Notes: generated by a model not told the origin, from the sequence alone. DNA of 64,000 nt from Artocarpus heterophyllus (GCA_025403435.1 CM046353.1:12634836-12698835); one strand, 5' to 3'. Positions 35,610-49,587 are shown, counted from the stretch's first letter. Program-made: numbers and translations.

Positions 35610-37578
35610 TGTAACACCCGTATTTTTAACGGGCATAATTTTGTAAAATTTAATGAATAAAATGTGACTATTTAAAATTACTAAGTTGTTTATGATCATT
35701 TTAAAAAAAATACCATTTTAGTATTTTCTTACCAAGTCTTCCTAAGAAACATTCAAAACTTACCAACACTTACTTCTACCAATCTTGTCTCCCTAAATTA
35801 TTGCTCAATTATATAGACTTCTTCTCATTTTGCTAAAGGTATCCGAAGGGGACATTGAATTATTTTCCGTCAATTCATAGAAGATATGGAGATATTTTCT
35901 CAACCACCTAATTAATTATTTCTTTATCTTCTTCTATAATTCACTCCAATTATCCCCTCAATTATGTTGGCATTGTTTGCTAAAAGTCTTCATGGGAGAC
36001 GAGATGATATTTTCCTTTAAGAATCTTTTGTTTCTTCTTACAACTTTTCCCCGTAAACATCCCATTCATCTTAAGCATTTTGATAACCTTTTATTTAACT
36101 ATCACCACCTTCTTCTCTAGTTCTCATTCTCTCCCTTCTCACTTCAAATTTCTAACTAAAGACATAGAGCACAAAGCTCTCTTTGTGGCCAAGACAATTA
36201 TAATTCCCAACCATGATCGAGGCGGTTTTAAAGTTAATTCAAGCTTGATTGATAACCCAAACTTTGGTGCTTTTCAAAGAAGTTTTGAGGTAGGTTTTCT
36301 TTAATCTAAACTTAGTTTTTAGTATGCATTTTCTCCATGTTTAATGCATAAAAATACTTTAATGGCACTAGTAGACGGGTTTACACATAACTCACTTATG
36401 AATGTGATTATACGTTGTGCTTTAGTTTTAATTGTCCTTATGCATGCCTTAGGGTCAAGGATGTGTGGAGCTAACGTTAATTGATTCCAGGATTAAAAGA
36501 TTGTTGATAAGCTTGAAAGGTAGGGATTCTATTACTCATTTTTGTGAGGTTTTTATAGAATTAAAATTGATTGTTTTGCCGCAATATATATATATCTATG
36601 TTGAACTGATATTATATGAGTATCACATATGAAACTATGACATGGACTCGTCTTGTATTGTACGGCGAGGAACATAATGAATTGACACATGTTATAAATT
36701 GAGAAGCATGGTTAGGAAAACTGACTCTATTAATAATGATTTAATATAGAGAAATGGTGAGACATGAAGAGGGCGGCGGTTACGTCCTTGGGCATGAATA
36801 CCCAAAAAGGTAAAATAGGGGGAAGGTGATGACGCTTCCTTGGGTTGAAAGTCCCAGAACACACTGTACAGGAATTGATTTGGTGAGGACTCGGGGCTTG
36901 ATGTCCCCTCACCGGAACACCCTTGGAATGTTTATAGGGTGATCAAGTGCGCCCATTTGGGTTTCGATGAGTTGAGTGATACTCAATTTAACATGGATAC
37001 CTAGGAACAATGATGATTGGTAATATTTGTATAAATGTGTAATTATGACACTTGGTAATGATTAACTACGGTATCCATAAGATGTGATCATAATAAACCT
37101 CATAATCTGGAATATGATATAACCTACTAACCATGCAGTTTTTAATGTGGTAATGGATAAACCATAAGGTGAGTCATGATTTCCCTACTGGGCATGTCGA
37201 TGCTCATCCCTATCATATCTTCATATCTCAGGTGGAACTCAGTGCAACATATTTGAAGAGGAATAAGCGAAAACAATCCTGCTGTTTTCGTGTTAGAAGA
37301 CCCTGTTTAATTACAACTTATCTACAACATGTAAGAGTTGTATTATTTTTTTTTTATGGCTGTGTTAAGTTATTTGGGAATTGTACTATGGTGATGATGA
37401 CTGTAATTATATATATTTGGTGCTACACTAAAAACTGTGGTTTGTATTTAAAACGTTTATTTTTATTTTTCTTGTTGTTTAAAGACCCATGGGCATTGTT
37501 TAATTGATTTAAATAATATAAAATTTAAAATTATTTTTATTTATTTAAAACTGTTAACCCCCACATAGGGGTGTTACA
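35610..37578 (+). repeat. 5' LTR of the Tekay element
   Basis: 1969 bp, TGTAACAC...GTGTTACA. Short frames inside it (for example 36080-36304 and the minus-strand 36730-36912) recur in the other LTR and are not supported as genes. Confidence 0.95.
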
Positions 37579-37585
37579 GAATTTT

Positions 37586-37598
37586 TGGTATCAGAGCC
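37586..37598 (+). promoter_or_regulatory. primer binding site of the Tekay element (tRNA-iMet type)
   Basis: TGGTATCAGAGCC, eight bases after the 5' LTR, complementary to initiator methionine tRNA. Confidence 0.9.
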
Positions 37599-37729
37599 TA
37601 GGTTCGATTAACCTAGGGGGTATAGCACCACCTTAAAAATTAATCTTTGGGAATGGTTTTAAAGTTAGGTGTTAATGTCATCATCATTTGGTACTGATCC
37701 TAGTTAAATTTTCGCAGCCAGTAGAAACT

Positions 37730-38059
37730 ATGCCACCAAGACGTCAAATGCAATCGTCTGAGCTGTCACAACCGGTTGAACATGCTCAAGAAGTTGAGCA
37801 ACCGGAACCGATGGAACAAGCTCAAGAAGATGAGCAACTACGACATGCAACACAATCCCCGCCAGCTGCACCAGAAGTAAATAATTTAGGACAAATTCTT
37901 CAAGCATTATAAAATGTGCAAAGACCTGTGGAGGTTCGTGATCCCGAACAACGACATCTAACTCTGTTGAAGGAGTTTATGAAGCAGAAACCACCCACAT
38001 TTAGTGGAGAACCTAACCCGGTCATAGCAGAATAATGGCTAAAGGCAGTCAAAAAGAAG
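37730..38059 (+). pseudogene. N-terminal gag of the Tekay element with two stop codons
   Basis: ATG 37730 opens with MPPRRQ, the usual start of Tekay gag, followed by a Gln/Glu-rich segment. TAA at 37910-37912 and TAA at 38033-38035 interrupt the same frame that continues as the long gag-pol ORF. The second is followed by [10 protein letters not shown], a conserved gag position. Each TAA fits a C-to-T change in a CAA codon. With these stops a full gag cannot be made from this copy. Confidence 0.82.
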
Positions 38060-41000
38060 TTGGACACCTTGAGGATTCCACGGGAGTATTGGGTTAGCTT
38101 TTCAACATATATATTTGAGGGTAAAGCCGAAGAATGGTGGGATCTTCATAAAGACGACTATGACGTGCCGAATCTTACATGGGAGCAGTTCGAAACCATT
38201 TTTCGCAACACCTATATTCCTCAGAGCCATAGGCAAGCAATGATGCGAGAATTTGAAAACCTGGTGCAGGGAGATACAACAGTTGCTGAATACCATGCTC
38301 GATTTATAGAATTGTCTCGCTACAATCCCGGGGCTGTATCGGATCCAATGGCGAGATGCGAAAAATTTAGAAATAACCTGAGGTCGAAAATCAGACAAAT
38401 GATAGCTGCTGTTCCATCAACAGATTTTCTTGATCTTGTAGCTGCGGCACAGCGGGCAGAGACAGAACTAAATAACTCCTATGGAGAGTATAAGGGTTCT
38501 GGTGGGCGTCAAAGGAAAATAAGTAAGAAAGAGAAGTCACAAGGGCAAGTCATTCAGCATAGTGGAGTGACTATTGGTGGTGGATCTTCTGGCAGTGGTC
38601 GTTTCCAACCGTATGCTTGTCATAACTGTGGACAAGTGGGACATCTGAGGAGAAATTGCCCTAACCGCCCTACACAATCATCCTTTGCACCAAGGCCACA
38701 AGGAAGTCATTTTGGCTCCACTGTTTGGGGAAGGAGTCAAAATCGTGGAGCGCCTCAGCAAAACACTCCAGCTTCCCAAGTCTCAGTAACTCAACCTCGA
38801 GGGTTCCAGCCTCAGTACAACTATCAACAGCAGCCACAGGGTTCCAATTTTTATGCTAATCAGAACTTCCAACCGACTCCACAAGGCTCAGTGAATCAAA
38901 GGCCATATTTTTCTGGGAGAAATAATAATAAGGCTAGTAGTAGCCAAGGAAACCGAGGAAAAAATGATAAAGGAAAAGCACCAGCACAAGCTTATGCAAT
39001 TACGGCTACAACTGGACAAGGAAAACAGGCTGATCACTCAGTTGTAGACGGTATGATTCACGTGTCTCATTCTTGGGCTCATGTATTATTTGACACTGGT
39101 GCCACTCATTCATTTATATCTATGTTATTTGCTTCCGTACTACAATTAGAAACTGAGACATGTAGTTCATCATTAACCCTTAGTACACCAATGGGCGGGA
39201 TAGCTGAAGTATCCATAATTTGTAAATCAGTGTGTATTGTTATAGGAGAACATAAACTATCGGCTGACCTATATGTAATAACTATGACAGAGTTTGATGT
39301 AATCTTAGGAATGGATTGGCTAACTAAATACCAGGCAATAGTAGATTGTCATAGGAAACGTGTCTCTTTATTCACCAAGAATGGACAAGTCATCGAATTT
39401 CAGGCAAAAACAGGAACAGTGACGCCAGCCCCGGTGCTAAAGGCTTGTATTGGAGGACGAAGGAATTTCACCAATCTTGGGACGATCTTTGCTTCAGATG
39501 GAGAACTAAAGAAGAGTGACCTATCCTCTCACACTCCTGTGGTGGACGAATTTTCAGATGTTTTTCCAGATGAATTGCCCGGACTTCCGCCTGATAGAGA
39601 AATTGAGTTTGTCATCGACTTAACTCAAGGAGCAGCGCCTGTTTCTATTGCCCCGTATCGAATGGCACCTGCTGAGAAAGTGGAATTGAGGAAGCAGTTG
39701 GACGAATTACTGGAAAAAGGATTTATTCGACCAAGTACATCACCTTGGGGAGCTCCAGTACTTTTTGTGAAGAAACATGACAGATCGTTGAGGCTCTGTG
39801 TCGATTATCGCCAGCTTAATCGATTGACTATCAAGAACAAGTACCCTCTACCCCGAATTGATGAGTTGTTCGATCAGTTAGGAGGATCTTGCTATTTCTC
39901 AAAGATTGACTTACGATCCGGATATCACCAACTGAAGATAAGAGAAGAGGACATTCCAAAGACAGCTTTTCGGACTCGCTACGGTCATTTTGAGTTTCTT
40001 GTCATGCCTTTCGGGTTTACTAATGCACCAGCGGCTTTCATGGACTTGATGAACCGTGTCTTTCGACCGTACTTAGATCAATTTATCATTGTTTTCATAG
40101 ATGATATCTTGATCTATTCTAAAAACGAAGAAGAACATGCTGAGCATTTGAGGATCGCTCTACAAACGTTGAGAGAACATGGTCTTTATGCAAAAAGAGA
40201 AAAATGTGATTTCTGGATGACGAAGGTCAAGTTCCTTGGACACGTTGTCTCTGAAGAAGGCATCTCAGTGGACCCCTCCAAAATTGAAGCAGTGCTAAAT
40301 TGGGAACGACCAAAGAACGTGTCAGAGATTCGAAGTTTCCTCGGACTAGCTGGATACTATCGACGCTTCGTAGAGAATTTTTCAAAGATTGCTTCTCCAT
40401 TAACAAAACTCACAAGGAAGAATGTCAAGTTCGTGTGGGATGATAAATGTGAAGAAGCATTTGAGGAATTGAAACGAAGACTCACTAGTGCACCTGTGCT
40501 GATCATACCTAACAACGAGGAGCCTTACACAGTATACACTGATGCCTCAGGAAACGGTTTGGGTTGTGTGTTAATGCAGCATGGACGAGTAGTTACCTAC
40601 GCCTCACGCCAGTTGAAACCCCATGAGAGGAACTACCCCACACATGATCTTGAGTTAGCTGCTGTGGTTTTCGCACTCAAAATTTGGAGATGTTATCTAT
40701 ATGGCGCAAAGTTCGAGCTATATTCAGATCATCAAAGTCTGAAATATTTGTTTACTCAAAAGGATCTCAATCTAAGGCAACGAAGATGGACTGAGTACAT
40801 GGTGGACTATGACTTTAGTATCCAATATCATCCTGGAAAAGCAAATGCCGTGGCAGATGCTCTAAGTCGTAAGAACAACGGACGTATAGCCAGTTTAGCA
40901 TTGGAAGATTGGAGACGAGTCACCATCGCCGACTTCAACTTGCAATATTATGAAGATAACGAGAGAGCTTTCTTATTCAATGTGATAGCAACTCCTACGT

Positions 41001-42427
41001 TAATTCAGAAAGTAAAACAAGGACAATGGCACGATGAAGGATTACGTAGGGTTTGGAAACAAATACAAAATGGAGAACAACTGGATGGATGGCAGATTGA
41101 GCCAGAAGGATTTTTACTTTACAAAGGAAGATTAGTTGTTCCAGAGGATCCATATCTCAGGCATGCGGTGCTAGATGAGGCTCACCGTTCAAAGTTTGCT
41201 ATTCATCCTGGAAGCACAAAAATGTATATGGATCTAAAACGACAATACTGGTGGCGAGGAATGAAACGAGATGTAGCAACCTTTGTCTCTAAGTGCATGA
41301 CGTGCCAACAAGTTAAAGCAGAATATCAAAAGCCTGGAGGCGAGTTGAGGAGCTTACCTATTCCAGAATGGAAGTGGGATCATGTGACAATGGACTTTGT
41401 TACTGGATTTCCTAAGACTCAAATAGGGCATGACGCCGTTTGGGTAATTGTAGATCGTTTAACTAAGACAGCCTACTTCATCCCAATCAGAACTAATTAT
41501 AGTGTCTCAAAATTATGTCAATTGTACGTGGAAAAGGTAGTGACATTGCATGGAGTGCCAATGTCAATAGTTTCCGATAGAGATACACGTTTCACGTCGA
41601 AATTTTGGAGAGGATTGCAGAGGGCCTTGGGAACTCAATTGAATTTTAGTACAGCTTTTCATCCTCAAACAGATGGACAATCTGAACGTGTCATTCAGAT
41701 TCTCGAGGATATGCTTCGGGCTTGTGTGCTGGACTTTGGAACAAATTGGGCTGCACAGCTGCCATATGTTGAATTCGCATATAACAACAGTTACCAAGCA
41801 AGTATTAGAATGGCTCCATATGAGGCCTTATATGGTAGACCTTGTAGATCTCCATTGTGTTGGGCTGAAAAGGAAGAGCGTCTTGAACTTGGGGCTCAGT
41901 TTATCAGAGAAACAACGGACAAGATCCAGATTATTCGCGAACGTCTTCAGACAGCTCAAAGTCGACAAAAGAGTTATGCAGATAAGAGGAGGCGACCTTT
42001 AGAGTTCATGATCGGAGACTTTGTGTTCTTAAAAGTGAAACCAAAACGAGGTGTATCTCGATTTGGTGTTAAAGGAAAGTTAGCACCAAGGTATACAGGA
42101 CCGTTTGAGATTGTGGAACGCATTGGAACGTTGGCATACCGTTTAGACCTACCACCACAATTGTCTCATGTACATAATGTGTTTCATGTATCGATGTTGA
42201 GAAAGTATGAACCCGACCCTTCACATGTGATCATGTGGACAGATGTGCCAATTCAAGGAGATACGAATTATGAAGAAATTCCAGTTCAAATACTAGATCA
42301 TGAAATAAAATTATTACGTCGTCGTAGAATTCCTCTGGTGAAAGTGATGTGGCAACACCATGATGTGGAGGAAGCCACATGGGAACTTGAATCTGAAATG
42401 AGAGAAAAGTACCCACATTTGTTTTAA
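38060..42427 (+). CDS. Tekay chromovirus gag-pol polyprotein
   Basis: 1455 codons in one frame. The ATG used is only the first Met after the second gag stop. Domains by residue: gag capsid 1-150 ([19 protein letters not shown]), zinc knuckle 187-200 ([14 protein letters not shown]), protease DTGA at 345-348, RT with FIDD at 679-682, RNase H with Asp828 in YTDASG, integrase HHCC zinc domain around 1030-1090, and catalytic triad Asp1112, Asp1173 and Glu1209 (35 residues between the last two). A C-terminal chromodomain lies at about 1405-1455 ([29 protein letters not shown]). Chromodomains of this group are thought to guide integration to heterochromatin. All catalytic residues I can check are present, so pol looks intact while gag is broken upstream. 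Confidence 0.95.
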   Translation: MDTLRIPREYWVSFSTYIFEGKAEEWWDLHKDDYDVPNLTWEQFETIFRNTYIPQSHRQAMMREFENLVQGDTTVAEYHARFIELSRYNPGAVSDPMARCEKFRNNLRSKIRQMIAAVPSTDFLDLVAAAQRAETELNNSYGEYKGSGGRQRKISKKEKSQGQVIQHSGVTIGGGSSGSGRFQPYACHNCGQVGHLRRNCPNRPTQSSFAPRPQGSHFGSTVWGRSQNRGAPQQNTPASQVSVTQPRGFQPQYNYQQQPQGSNFYANQNFQPTPQGSVNQRPYFSGRNNNKASSSQGNRGKNDKGKAPAQAYAITATTGQGKQADHSVVDGMIHVSHSWAHVLFDTGATHSFISMLFASVLQLETETCSSSLTLSTPMGGIAEVSIICKSVCIVIGEHKLSADLYVITMTEFDVILGMDWLTKYQAIVDCHRKRVSLFTKNGQVIEFQAKTGTVTPAPVLKACIGGRRNFTNLGTIFASDGELKKSDLSSHTPVVDEFSDVFPDELPGLPPDREIEFVIDLTQGAAPVSIAPYRMAPAEKVELRKQLDELLEKGFIRPSTSPWGAPVLFVKKHDRSLRLCVDYRQLNRLTIKNKYPLPRIDELFDQLGGSCYFSKIDLRSGYHQLKIREEDIPKTAFRTRYGHFEFLVMPFGFTNAPAAFMDLMNRVFRPYLDQFIIVFIDDILIYSKNEEEHAEHLRIALQTLREHGLYAKREKCDFWMTKVKFLGHVVSEEGISVDPSKIEAVLNWERPKNVSEIRSFLGLAGYYRRFVENFSKIASPLTKLTRKNVKFVWDDKCEEAFEELKRRLTSAPVLIIPNNEEPYTVYTDASGNGLGCVLMQHGRVVTYASRQLKPHERNYPTHDLELAAVVFALKIWRCYLYGAKFELYSDHQSLKYLFTQKDLNLRQRRWTEYMVDYDFSIQYHPGKANAVADALSRKNNGRIASLALEDWRRVTIADFNLQYYEDNERAFLFNVIATPTLIQKVKQGQWHDEGLRRVWKQIQNGEQLDGWQIEPEGFLLYKGRLVVPEDPYLRHAVLDEAHRSKFAIHPGSTKMYMDLKRQYWWRGMKRDVATFVSKCMTCQQVKAEYQKPGGELRSLPIPEWKWDHVTMDFVTGFPKTQIGHDAVWVIVDRLTKTAYFIPIRTNYSVSKLCQLYVEKVVTLHGVPMSIVSDRDTRFTSKFWRGLQRALGTQLNFSTAFHPQTDGQSERVIQILEDMLRACVLDFGTNWAAQLPYVEFAYNNSYQASIRMAPYEALYGRPCRSPLCWAEKEERLELGAQFIRETTDKIQIIRERLQTAQSRQKSYADKRRRPLEFMIGDFVFLKVKPKRGVSRFGVKGKLAPRYTGPFEIVERIGTLAYRLDLPPQLSHVHNVFHVSMLRKYEPDPSHVIMWTDVPIQGDTNYEEIPVQILDHEIKLLRRRRIPLVKVMWQHHDVEEATWELESEMREKYPHLF

Positions 42428-42469
42428 CATTGTAATCAGTGTACGAAATTTCGAGGACGAAATTTTTAT

Positions 42470-42482
42470 AGGAGGGGAGAGC
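42470..42482 (+). promoter_or_regulatory. polypurine tract of the Tekay element
   Basis: AGGAGGGGAGAGC directly before the 3' LTR, where plus-strand synthesis is primed. Confidence 0.85.
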
Positions 42483-44449
42483 TGTAACACCCGTATTTTT
42501 AACGGGCATAATTTTGTAAAATTTAATGAATAAAATGTGACTATTTAAAATTACTAAGTTGTTTATGATCATTTAAAAAAAAATACCATTTTAGTATTTT
42601 CTTACCAAGTCTTCCTAAGAAACATTCAAAACTTACCAACACTTACTTCTACCAATCTTGTCTCCCTAAATTATTGCTCAATTATATAGACTTCTTCTCA
42701 TTTTGCTAAAGGTATCCGAAGGGGACATTGAATTATTTTCCGTCAATTCATAGAAGACATGGAGATATTTTCTCAACCACCTAATTAATTATTTCCTTAT
42801 CTTCTTCTATAATTCACTCCAATTATCCCCTCAATTATGTTGGCATTATTTGCTAAAAGTCTTCATGGGAGACAAGATGATATTTTCCTTTAAGACTCTT
42901 TTGTTTCTTCTTACAACTTTTCCCCGTAAACATCCCATTCATCTTAAGCATTTTGATATCTTTTTATTTAACTATCACCACCTTCTTCTCTAGTTCTCAT
43001 TCTCTCCCTTCTCACTTCAAATTTCTAACTAAAGACATAGAGCACAAAGCTCTCTTTGTGGCCAAGACAATTATAATTCCCAACCATGATCGAGGCGGTT
43101 TTAAAGTTAATTCAAGCTTGATTGATAACCCAAACTTTGGTGCTTTTCAAAGAAGTTTTGAGGTAGGTTTTCTTTAATCTAAACTTAGTTTTTAGTATGC
43201 ATTTTCTCCATGTTTAATGCATAAAAATACTTTAATGGCACTAGTAGACGGGTTTACACATAACTCACTTATGAATGTGATTATACATTGTGCTTTAGTT
43301 TTAATTGTCCTTATGCATGCCTTAGGGTCAAGGATGTGTGGAGCTAACGTTAATTGATTCCAGGATTAAAAGATTGTTGATAAGCTTGAAAGGTAGGGAT
43401 TCTATTACTCATTTTTGTGAGGTTTTTATAGAATTAAAATTGATTGTTTTGCCGCAATATATATATATCTATGTTGAACTGATATTATATGAGTATCACA
43501 TATGAAACTATGACATGGACTCGTCTTGTATTGTACGGCGAGGAACATAATGAATTGACACATGTTATAAATTGAGAAGCATGGTTAGGAAAACTGACTC
43601 TATTAATAATGATTTAATATAGAGAAATGGTGAGACATGAAGAGGGCGGCGGTTACGTCCTTGGGCATGAATACCCAAAAAGGTAAAATAGGGGGAAGGT
43701 GATGACGCTTCCTTGGGTTGAAAGTCCCAGAACACACTGTACAGGAATTGATTTGGTGAGGACTCGGGGCTTGATGTCCCCTCACCGGAACACCCTTGGA
43801 ATGTTTATAGGGTGATCAAGTGCGCCCATTTGGGTTTCGATGAGTTGAGTGATACTCAATTTAACATGGATACCTAGGAACAATGATGATTGGTAATATT
43901 TGTATAAATGTGTAATTATGACACTTGGTAATGATTAACTACGGTATCCATAAGATGTGATCATAATAAACCTCATAATCTGAAATATGATGTAACCTAC
44001 TAACCATGCAGTTTTTAATGTGGTAATGGATAAACCATAAGGTGAGTCATGATTTCCCTACTGGGCATGTCGATGCTCATCCCTATCATATCTTCATTTC
44101 TCAGGTGGAACTCAGTGCAACATATTTGAAGAGGAATAAGCGAAAACAATCCTGCTGTTTTCGTGTTAGAAGACCCTGTTTAATTACAACTTATCTACAA
44201 CATGTAAGAGTTGTATTATTTTTTTTTTGGCTGTGTTAAGTTATTTGGGAATTGTACTATGGTGATGATGACTGTAATTATATATATTTGGTGCTACACT
44301 AAAAACTGTGGTTTGTATTTAAAACGTTTATTTTTATTTTTCTTGTTGTTTAAAGACCCATGGGCATTGTTTAATTGATTTAAATAATATAAAATTTAAA
44401 ATTATTTTTATTTATTTAAAACTGTTAACCCCCACATAGGGGTGTTACA
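42483..44449 (+). repeat. 3' LTR of the Tekay element
   Basis: 1967 bp, nearly identical to 35610-37578. Differences are scattered single bases plus small length changes in homopolymers. Confidence 0.95.
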
Positions 44450-44454
44450 AAAAT

Positions 44455-47219
44455 CATCATAAAACAAATTTTCAACACTTTTTTCATAAACTTTCATCAT
44501 GTTACAGGTGAGAATATACCAATTTGACATTTAGCTTACTTAACCTTTTCTCAGGTGACGTAGCCATGGTTTTTGGTATGCTTGTCTTTTGGAGTATTCA
44601 TGCCGATTATTCACATGATACATGAAATTAATATCCATGTTCAAAATAGCACTTAATATAATATTACATTATCTAACAATACTCTTAATAAATAAAGCAT
44701 CTTTAAGTCATAAACATACACTTAGAGTCACGAATCATAAAAGCAGACAGCTTGACCTTTAAACACTTACAGAATTTATTCTCATAATATATGCACAATA
44801 AAAGTGTAAAAACTTATCCACAACATAGTCAATATATAGAGGCATTTTTTAAATTTTTTCTCTCATGGAAACATTAATTTAAAATAAACTTTTCAACATT
44901 TCCAAAATGACCTAACAATCTGCCAGTCACCAAGCCTGATCGACCATCAATCATTCCATGATTTTTATCTTACAATGTACATATAGTCAGAGGATAAAAA
45001 TTTGCAAGAACAAAGGTAACACATAAATATAATCCTCAAAATTTTTACAGTCACAAAAATGTTATTTGATAATTAAAACGAATTTCCTAAATCATGTAAC
45101 AAAATTTGAGTAGTCTGTAATAAAAGTTTTGTGTTAAATAAAATATGCCACGTAAAACTCCATAGAACTTATAATATATATTAGACACTTAGTTGTTTAA
45201 TATATTAAAAATTTAGCATAAATAAAATCAAAATCAGGCAAATACTGGGAAACATAGAACACTTAATTTTCAACTAATATTAACTCAAGATATAAGCTGA
45301 AAATTCACATACTCATAGTTAACATATCAACAATGATCTCCAATTTTTTTAACATCATTTAGTTTCATTTGTCAATTTAAACAGATTTTACAAAATACAC
45401 TTTAAATCTATCACCATTAAATAAACAGCGAGCAATGCTCATTCAAAAATTTGTATTAATTAAAATACTTTTAATAAAAATCTGTGAAAATTTCTAATCA
45501 TATAATTACACAACATATTCAAAAATTGGCATGAAAAAAAATAAGATTAATGATGTCCAATAATAAAAGATTTAGAGATGTATTTTTCACTGATCATTAT
45601 AAAATAATAATTCACAAACAAAATTTATAATAAGTTCGCATCAAACTCATTAAACCTTAAAAATTAAATATAACATGAACACCGTGAAATGAAACATTCC
45701 CATAGCATAAAATAGTAAAAAAATGTTCGTGTCACATCACAGAAATTCAACGATTGAAATCGAACTGTAGAACATAAATTCAAGCATAATAACATACCTT
45801 GAATTCCAAAACCCTCATTACACCAATCTTCCCAAACACACATAAACTATAGATATATTCATTATCAAAATCTTATCATAACATACATAAACTATTCATA
45901 CCTTGTGTCCTTGAATTTTTTGAGAAAGAAAACTTTCAAGAAATTAAGATTCCAAATAAATAGTGTATGATGCTTAGAGAAGAAAAGAAAGCATAAAAGT
46001 ATATAAGAATAGGAAAAAGATAGAGGACAAGAAAAAGTATGATACGAAAAATATGTGTGCATGAAGTCACATATTTATAGGTATAAAGAAGCTGTAGTCT
46101 TAGGTTACATGTGTTTTTTTTTTCCTCTCTTTTTTTTTTTTTTCCACGCGGCAACCTTTGTTGCCTTTTCATAAAGTTGCATCCTTTTGTTTTCCAAAAC
46201 ATAGAAACCTAGCCTTTTGGGTATATCATTAATGAGACTATAAAAATATACATTTTCTAATAATAAAATCATTTATTTATACTTTTGTATTTCGTTAAAT
46301 CCCTTAATTATAGTATTTTTGTGTTAATAAGTATTTTACTGTCTTAGTATGTAAATATGTTAAAAAATATGTTTTTAGTATATTTTTATTTTTAATAATA
46401 TTTTTGGTAATTTTTGTAGTCGTTTCGGTGTTTTAAATCTGTGTTTAGTTTGTAAAAAATTAAAATAATAAAAATAATTAATGGTCATTTTATTTAAGTC
46501 GTAAAGTATTTATAAATAAATTTTTAGTTTGTAAATATATTTTATTATTTTTTTGTATTTTTGAGTCTAAAAAATCATATATGTGTCAAACAGAAAGAGC
46601 AAAAATTTTGAAAGTTTGTAATTATTTTTGTATGTTTTATTGTAAAATAAATATTTTTAATAATTATTGTAAATATTTTAAGTGTAAAATAATTAATTTA
46701 AGTGTGTTTGTGAATTTTAGGTTTAAAATCTAGAGAAAAACGGAGCCAAATGGTGCAAAATGGGCAAAAAAGACCTCAAATGCACAAAAAATGAAAAAAG
46801 AGATTCAAAATTAAAAGAAGGAAATGTGGCAAGCTGTGAGCTGTCCGATCACCCCGTCGATATGATCTAGGCCATCCGCGTGTCATTGCCTCATGTCAGG
46901 TATCTCGGGATCTGCCTTGGATTCGTTGCAACTTAATCTATATGAGCTCGTTTATTCAACCGTGAGATCAACATATCCAGACTGATCCAATAGTCTGCTT
47001 CAAAGCGTTTACTTCCATCCACATTGACTCAATTAGTCTTGTTCCTTTAGTCTTTGGTCAGTTATCCTGAGGTCCATGTTTGTCCATCCCCTACTTACGT
47101 TACATTGGATTATAAACTTCAATAAGCGTAATGAACAATGCATCTCAGCAGGAAAGAAAGAAAAAATCAATCAGCTATCAGCTGTTTCTCAAGTTGATCC
47201 GATTGATCTAATCTTAACT
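44455..47219. other. AT-rich intergenic DNA with possible old LTR sequence
   Basis: No gene supported. The segment to about 46230 may continue the older minus-strand LTR-like sequence seen before 35610, because splitting by the AAAAT insertion leaves both halves similar in style. A poly(T) run is at 46110-46144. The rest has no recognisable content. Confidence 0.3.
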
Positions 47220-48526
47220 AATTGGATAGATCCTCTCTTATTTGACCTGAAAATCTTAGAAAGAGTCTTATTTTAATTCAAATAACCTAATAGAGAAGTT
47301 ATCTTATTAAAACAGTCATATACAAATAATTCTATAGTAAATAAAATATTATCTAAATAATTCAACATGTTTAATCTTGAATTAATTTACAAAATTAATT
47401 CAGCCGATAAATTAACATAAATTATTAAATCCATTCTTATCGAATTTCAACTAATCTAATAATTTAACATAAGTCATCAATATGCAGAAAACACGACGTA
47501 TCATTAAGGATTTATTATGAGCTAGCAAATAGGACCCGATGGACATATAAATGAAGCTCCTATAATTATAAAATACAATATTCTAAATACATATTTTATA
47601 ATTATCAACTCTAACGTCACTTCATTAAAAACTTAGAGCTGCACTCTTGAACTATAACATATCATAATATATCATATCCCTATAGGATATTCATAATCGG
47701 CTTAAGGATAAATTTTGTTTTACCTTCCTGATTATTTTTATCTTATGTTCCATTATATCACCATTGGAACACTCACTATTTATAAATAGTATACTATTCA
47801 GTTACACTTATGTATTGAAATATTTGAGAGCTCCAATCTTCCAATTATATGATGATGCATCTCAGAAAATATCATTAACACTACAAAAGAGCTATTGATT
47901 CCATATCTATGAAATACGAGCTTACGTTAATAAAGAGATATGTCTCCAACGTACCGGTATACATACCATCATCAAATCAGGATGTCACCTTTTGGTGTAT
48001 CAAAAAATATACATCAAGAATACTAGCCCATTAGTCATTTTAAGATTAAGACACAACACATATAATTGTCTAAAATAAATTAATTTAAACAAACAGAATT
48101 ATTAACCAAATCAATTCAACTTTTAGTCCCGATTCAACACATCGTCAACTATGACAATGTACCACTGTTTCTACTCACAGAGTCTCACTCCGATGACCAA
48201 GATAAGCCATCTCCCGTTAGGGATATAAACAATATAATAATCTTAACATGAATAAAGTGCTCAACTTTATTCCCTTGATTGCGGATCTTATGATTTAGAC
48301 CATCACCTTTAACATTCATGTCTTCTGCATAATCTGTCCATCATATGTATAATTCTTAAAGATTTAGACTGACAGTCTTAGACTTTTGTTTGCTTATCAT
48401 ACATTCAACAGAATTGAACATAAAGAAGACATCATTTGGCATATGAATATAAATAAACTTTTTATTGATAAAATACCTCTAAAAACTTATTACAATATTT
48501 TACTTCTTAAGACACTATATCTAACA
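47220..48526 (-). repeat. copia LTR fragment, same family as the nested copia element
   Basis: On the minus strand this begins TGTTAGATATAGTG at 48526 and follows the order of the 14543-15970 LTR: AAGTAAAA..TGTAATAAGTTTTT, then the 'catagatatggaatc' block, then 'ataacttctctatt' and the 'ttatttgaattaaaa' block. Similarity fades below about 47220, so the part with the TATA box and LTR end is missing or too diverged. No internal element sequence was found beside it. Confidence 0.75.
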
Positions 48527-49535
48527 AAGCATTGTCTAATCTAGATACTAAATGTCAAGATTGAAAGTTTGGTGTCTAATGTAAAAGTAGCAAAAATTTA
48601 AAGGTTTACTAGTGCAAATTGCATGGTAATGAATTGTGCGCCAGACCCTGTTCAACTTTCAATGGTGACGAATCAAAGAAGCATTTTCAACTTTTTTGGT
48701 ATTCAACTCTGGCACGGAGCCAATATAAGAGGGCCCCACTCCTTTTTTTTTTTTTTCCCCTTCAAATGTTATACGTACATTGTGTATATTAACTTGCTTT
48801 ATGATAAATAACCCCACTGAACAATTGCTTTTAAATATTAAAACCTCATCCTCAATCGCTATTAAAAGGAAAAAAAAAACTTAGTCTGGTTTAATAGCCT
48901 AATAAAGTGGGCCCAATACATGATAAAAACCTTCACTTAGAAGGAAAAAAAATGAGGGAAATACTTACATTTTTCTTTCTATATACACTCTTTTACTCCT
49001 TCTTAGAGACCCAAGTAGAGTAAAAAAGAAAAAAAGAAAACTCACCTTTTATACGATGTCAGTCAAGAGTGCAAACAAAAAGGGTTAATTTAGTAGTATT
49101 TTTAAAATAGGTGAAAATATTTTTATTTTGAAAAATAAAAATTTCTAGAAAATGATGTTGAGGGTGTTACTTACTCTCAATCTTGTAGCATTAAGTGAAA
49201 ATGTTATTAGATAAATACTTAATATTCATATTGTTCACATATTTAATTTATAAAAGCCTTTCATTTTAAATTTCTAACATTTTCAAAGCATAAGAACCTA
49301 TTAAAGATAATTGTACTACATAATCGATATTACTTCTGATTAAATTTTTGTTTTAGTTATTAGTCCCTTGACAAAATTTCCTAGCTCCACTTTTCTTTCT
49401 TAAACGAAAACGTCAAAATCTTCCCATTACTTTTCTTTCTTTTATGTCCATGAATTGCCAAAGATAATGAGAGTTGTTGGACTGTACCGTCAAGATCTTC
49501 AACATTGACAGAGAGAAAAAAATACATACATATAC

Positions 49536-49587
<52 letters not shown>

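Larger units (their letters stand above)
35610..44449 (+). mobile_element. young Tekay-type chromovirus (Ty3/gypsy), nearly intact
   Basis: 8.84 kb, flanked by AAAAT at 35605-35609 and 44450-44454. LTRs 35610-37578 and 42483-44449 begin TGTAACACCCG, end GGTGTTACA, and differ at only about a dozen positions over 1.97 kb, so insertion was recent. Between them are a tRNA-iMet primer binding site, gag with two stops, one long gag-pol frame and a polypurine tract. The frame ends in a chromodomain, and the domain order PR-RT-RH-INT-chromodomain places it in the Tekay/Del chromovirus clade. Confidence 0.96.

Noticed and set aside
36080..37507. Reading frames inside the Tekay LTR (also at 42953-44239)
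   Set aside because: They recur only because the LTR is duplicated, have no domains and are not conserved in the solo LTR's outer parts.
38102..42572. Minus-strand frames under the Tekay gag-pol
   Set aside because: They are antisense shadows of a strongly supported polyprotein; unlike the Tat element there is no spacer carrying an antisense ORF.
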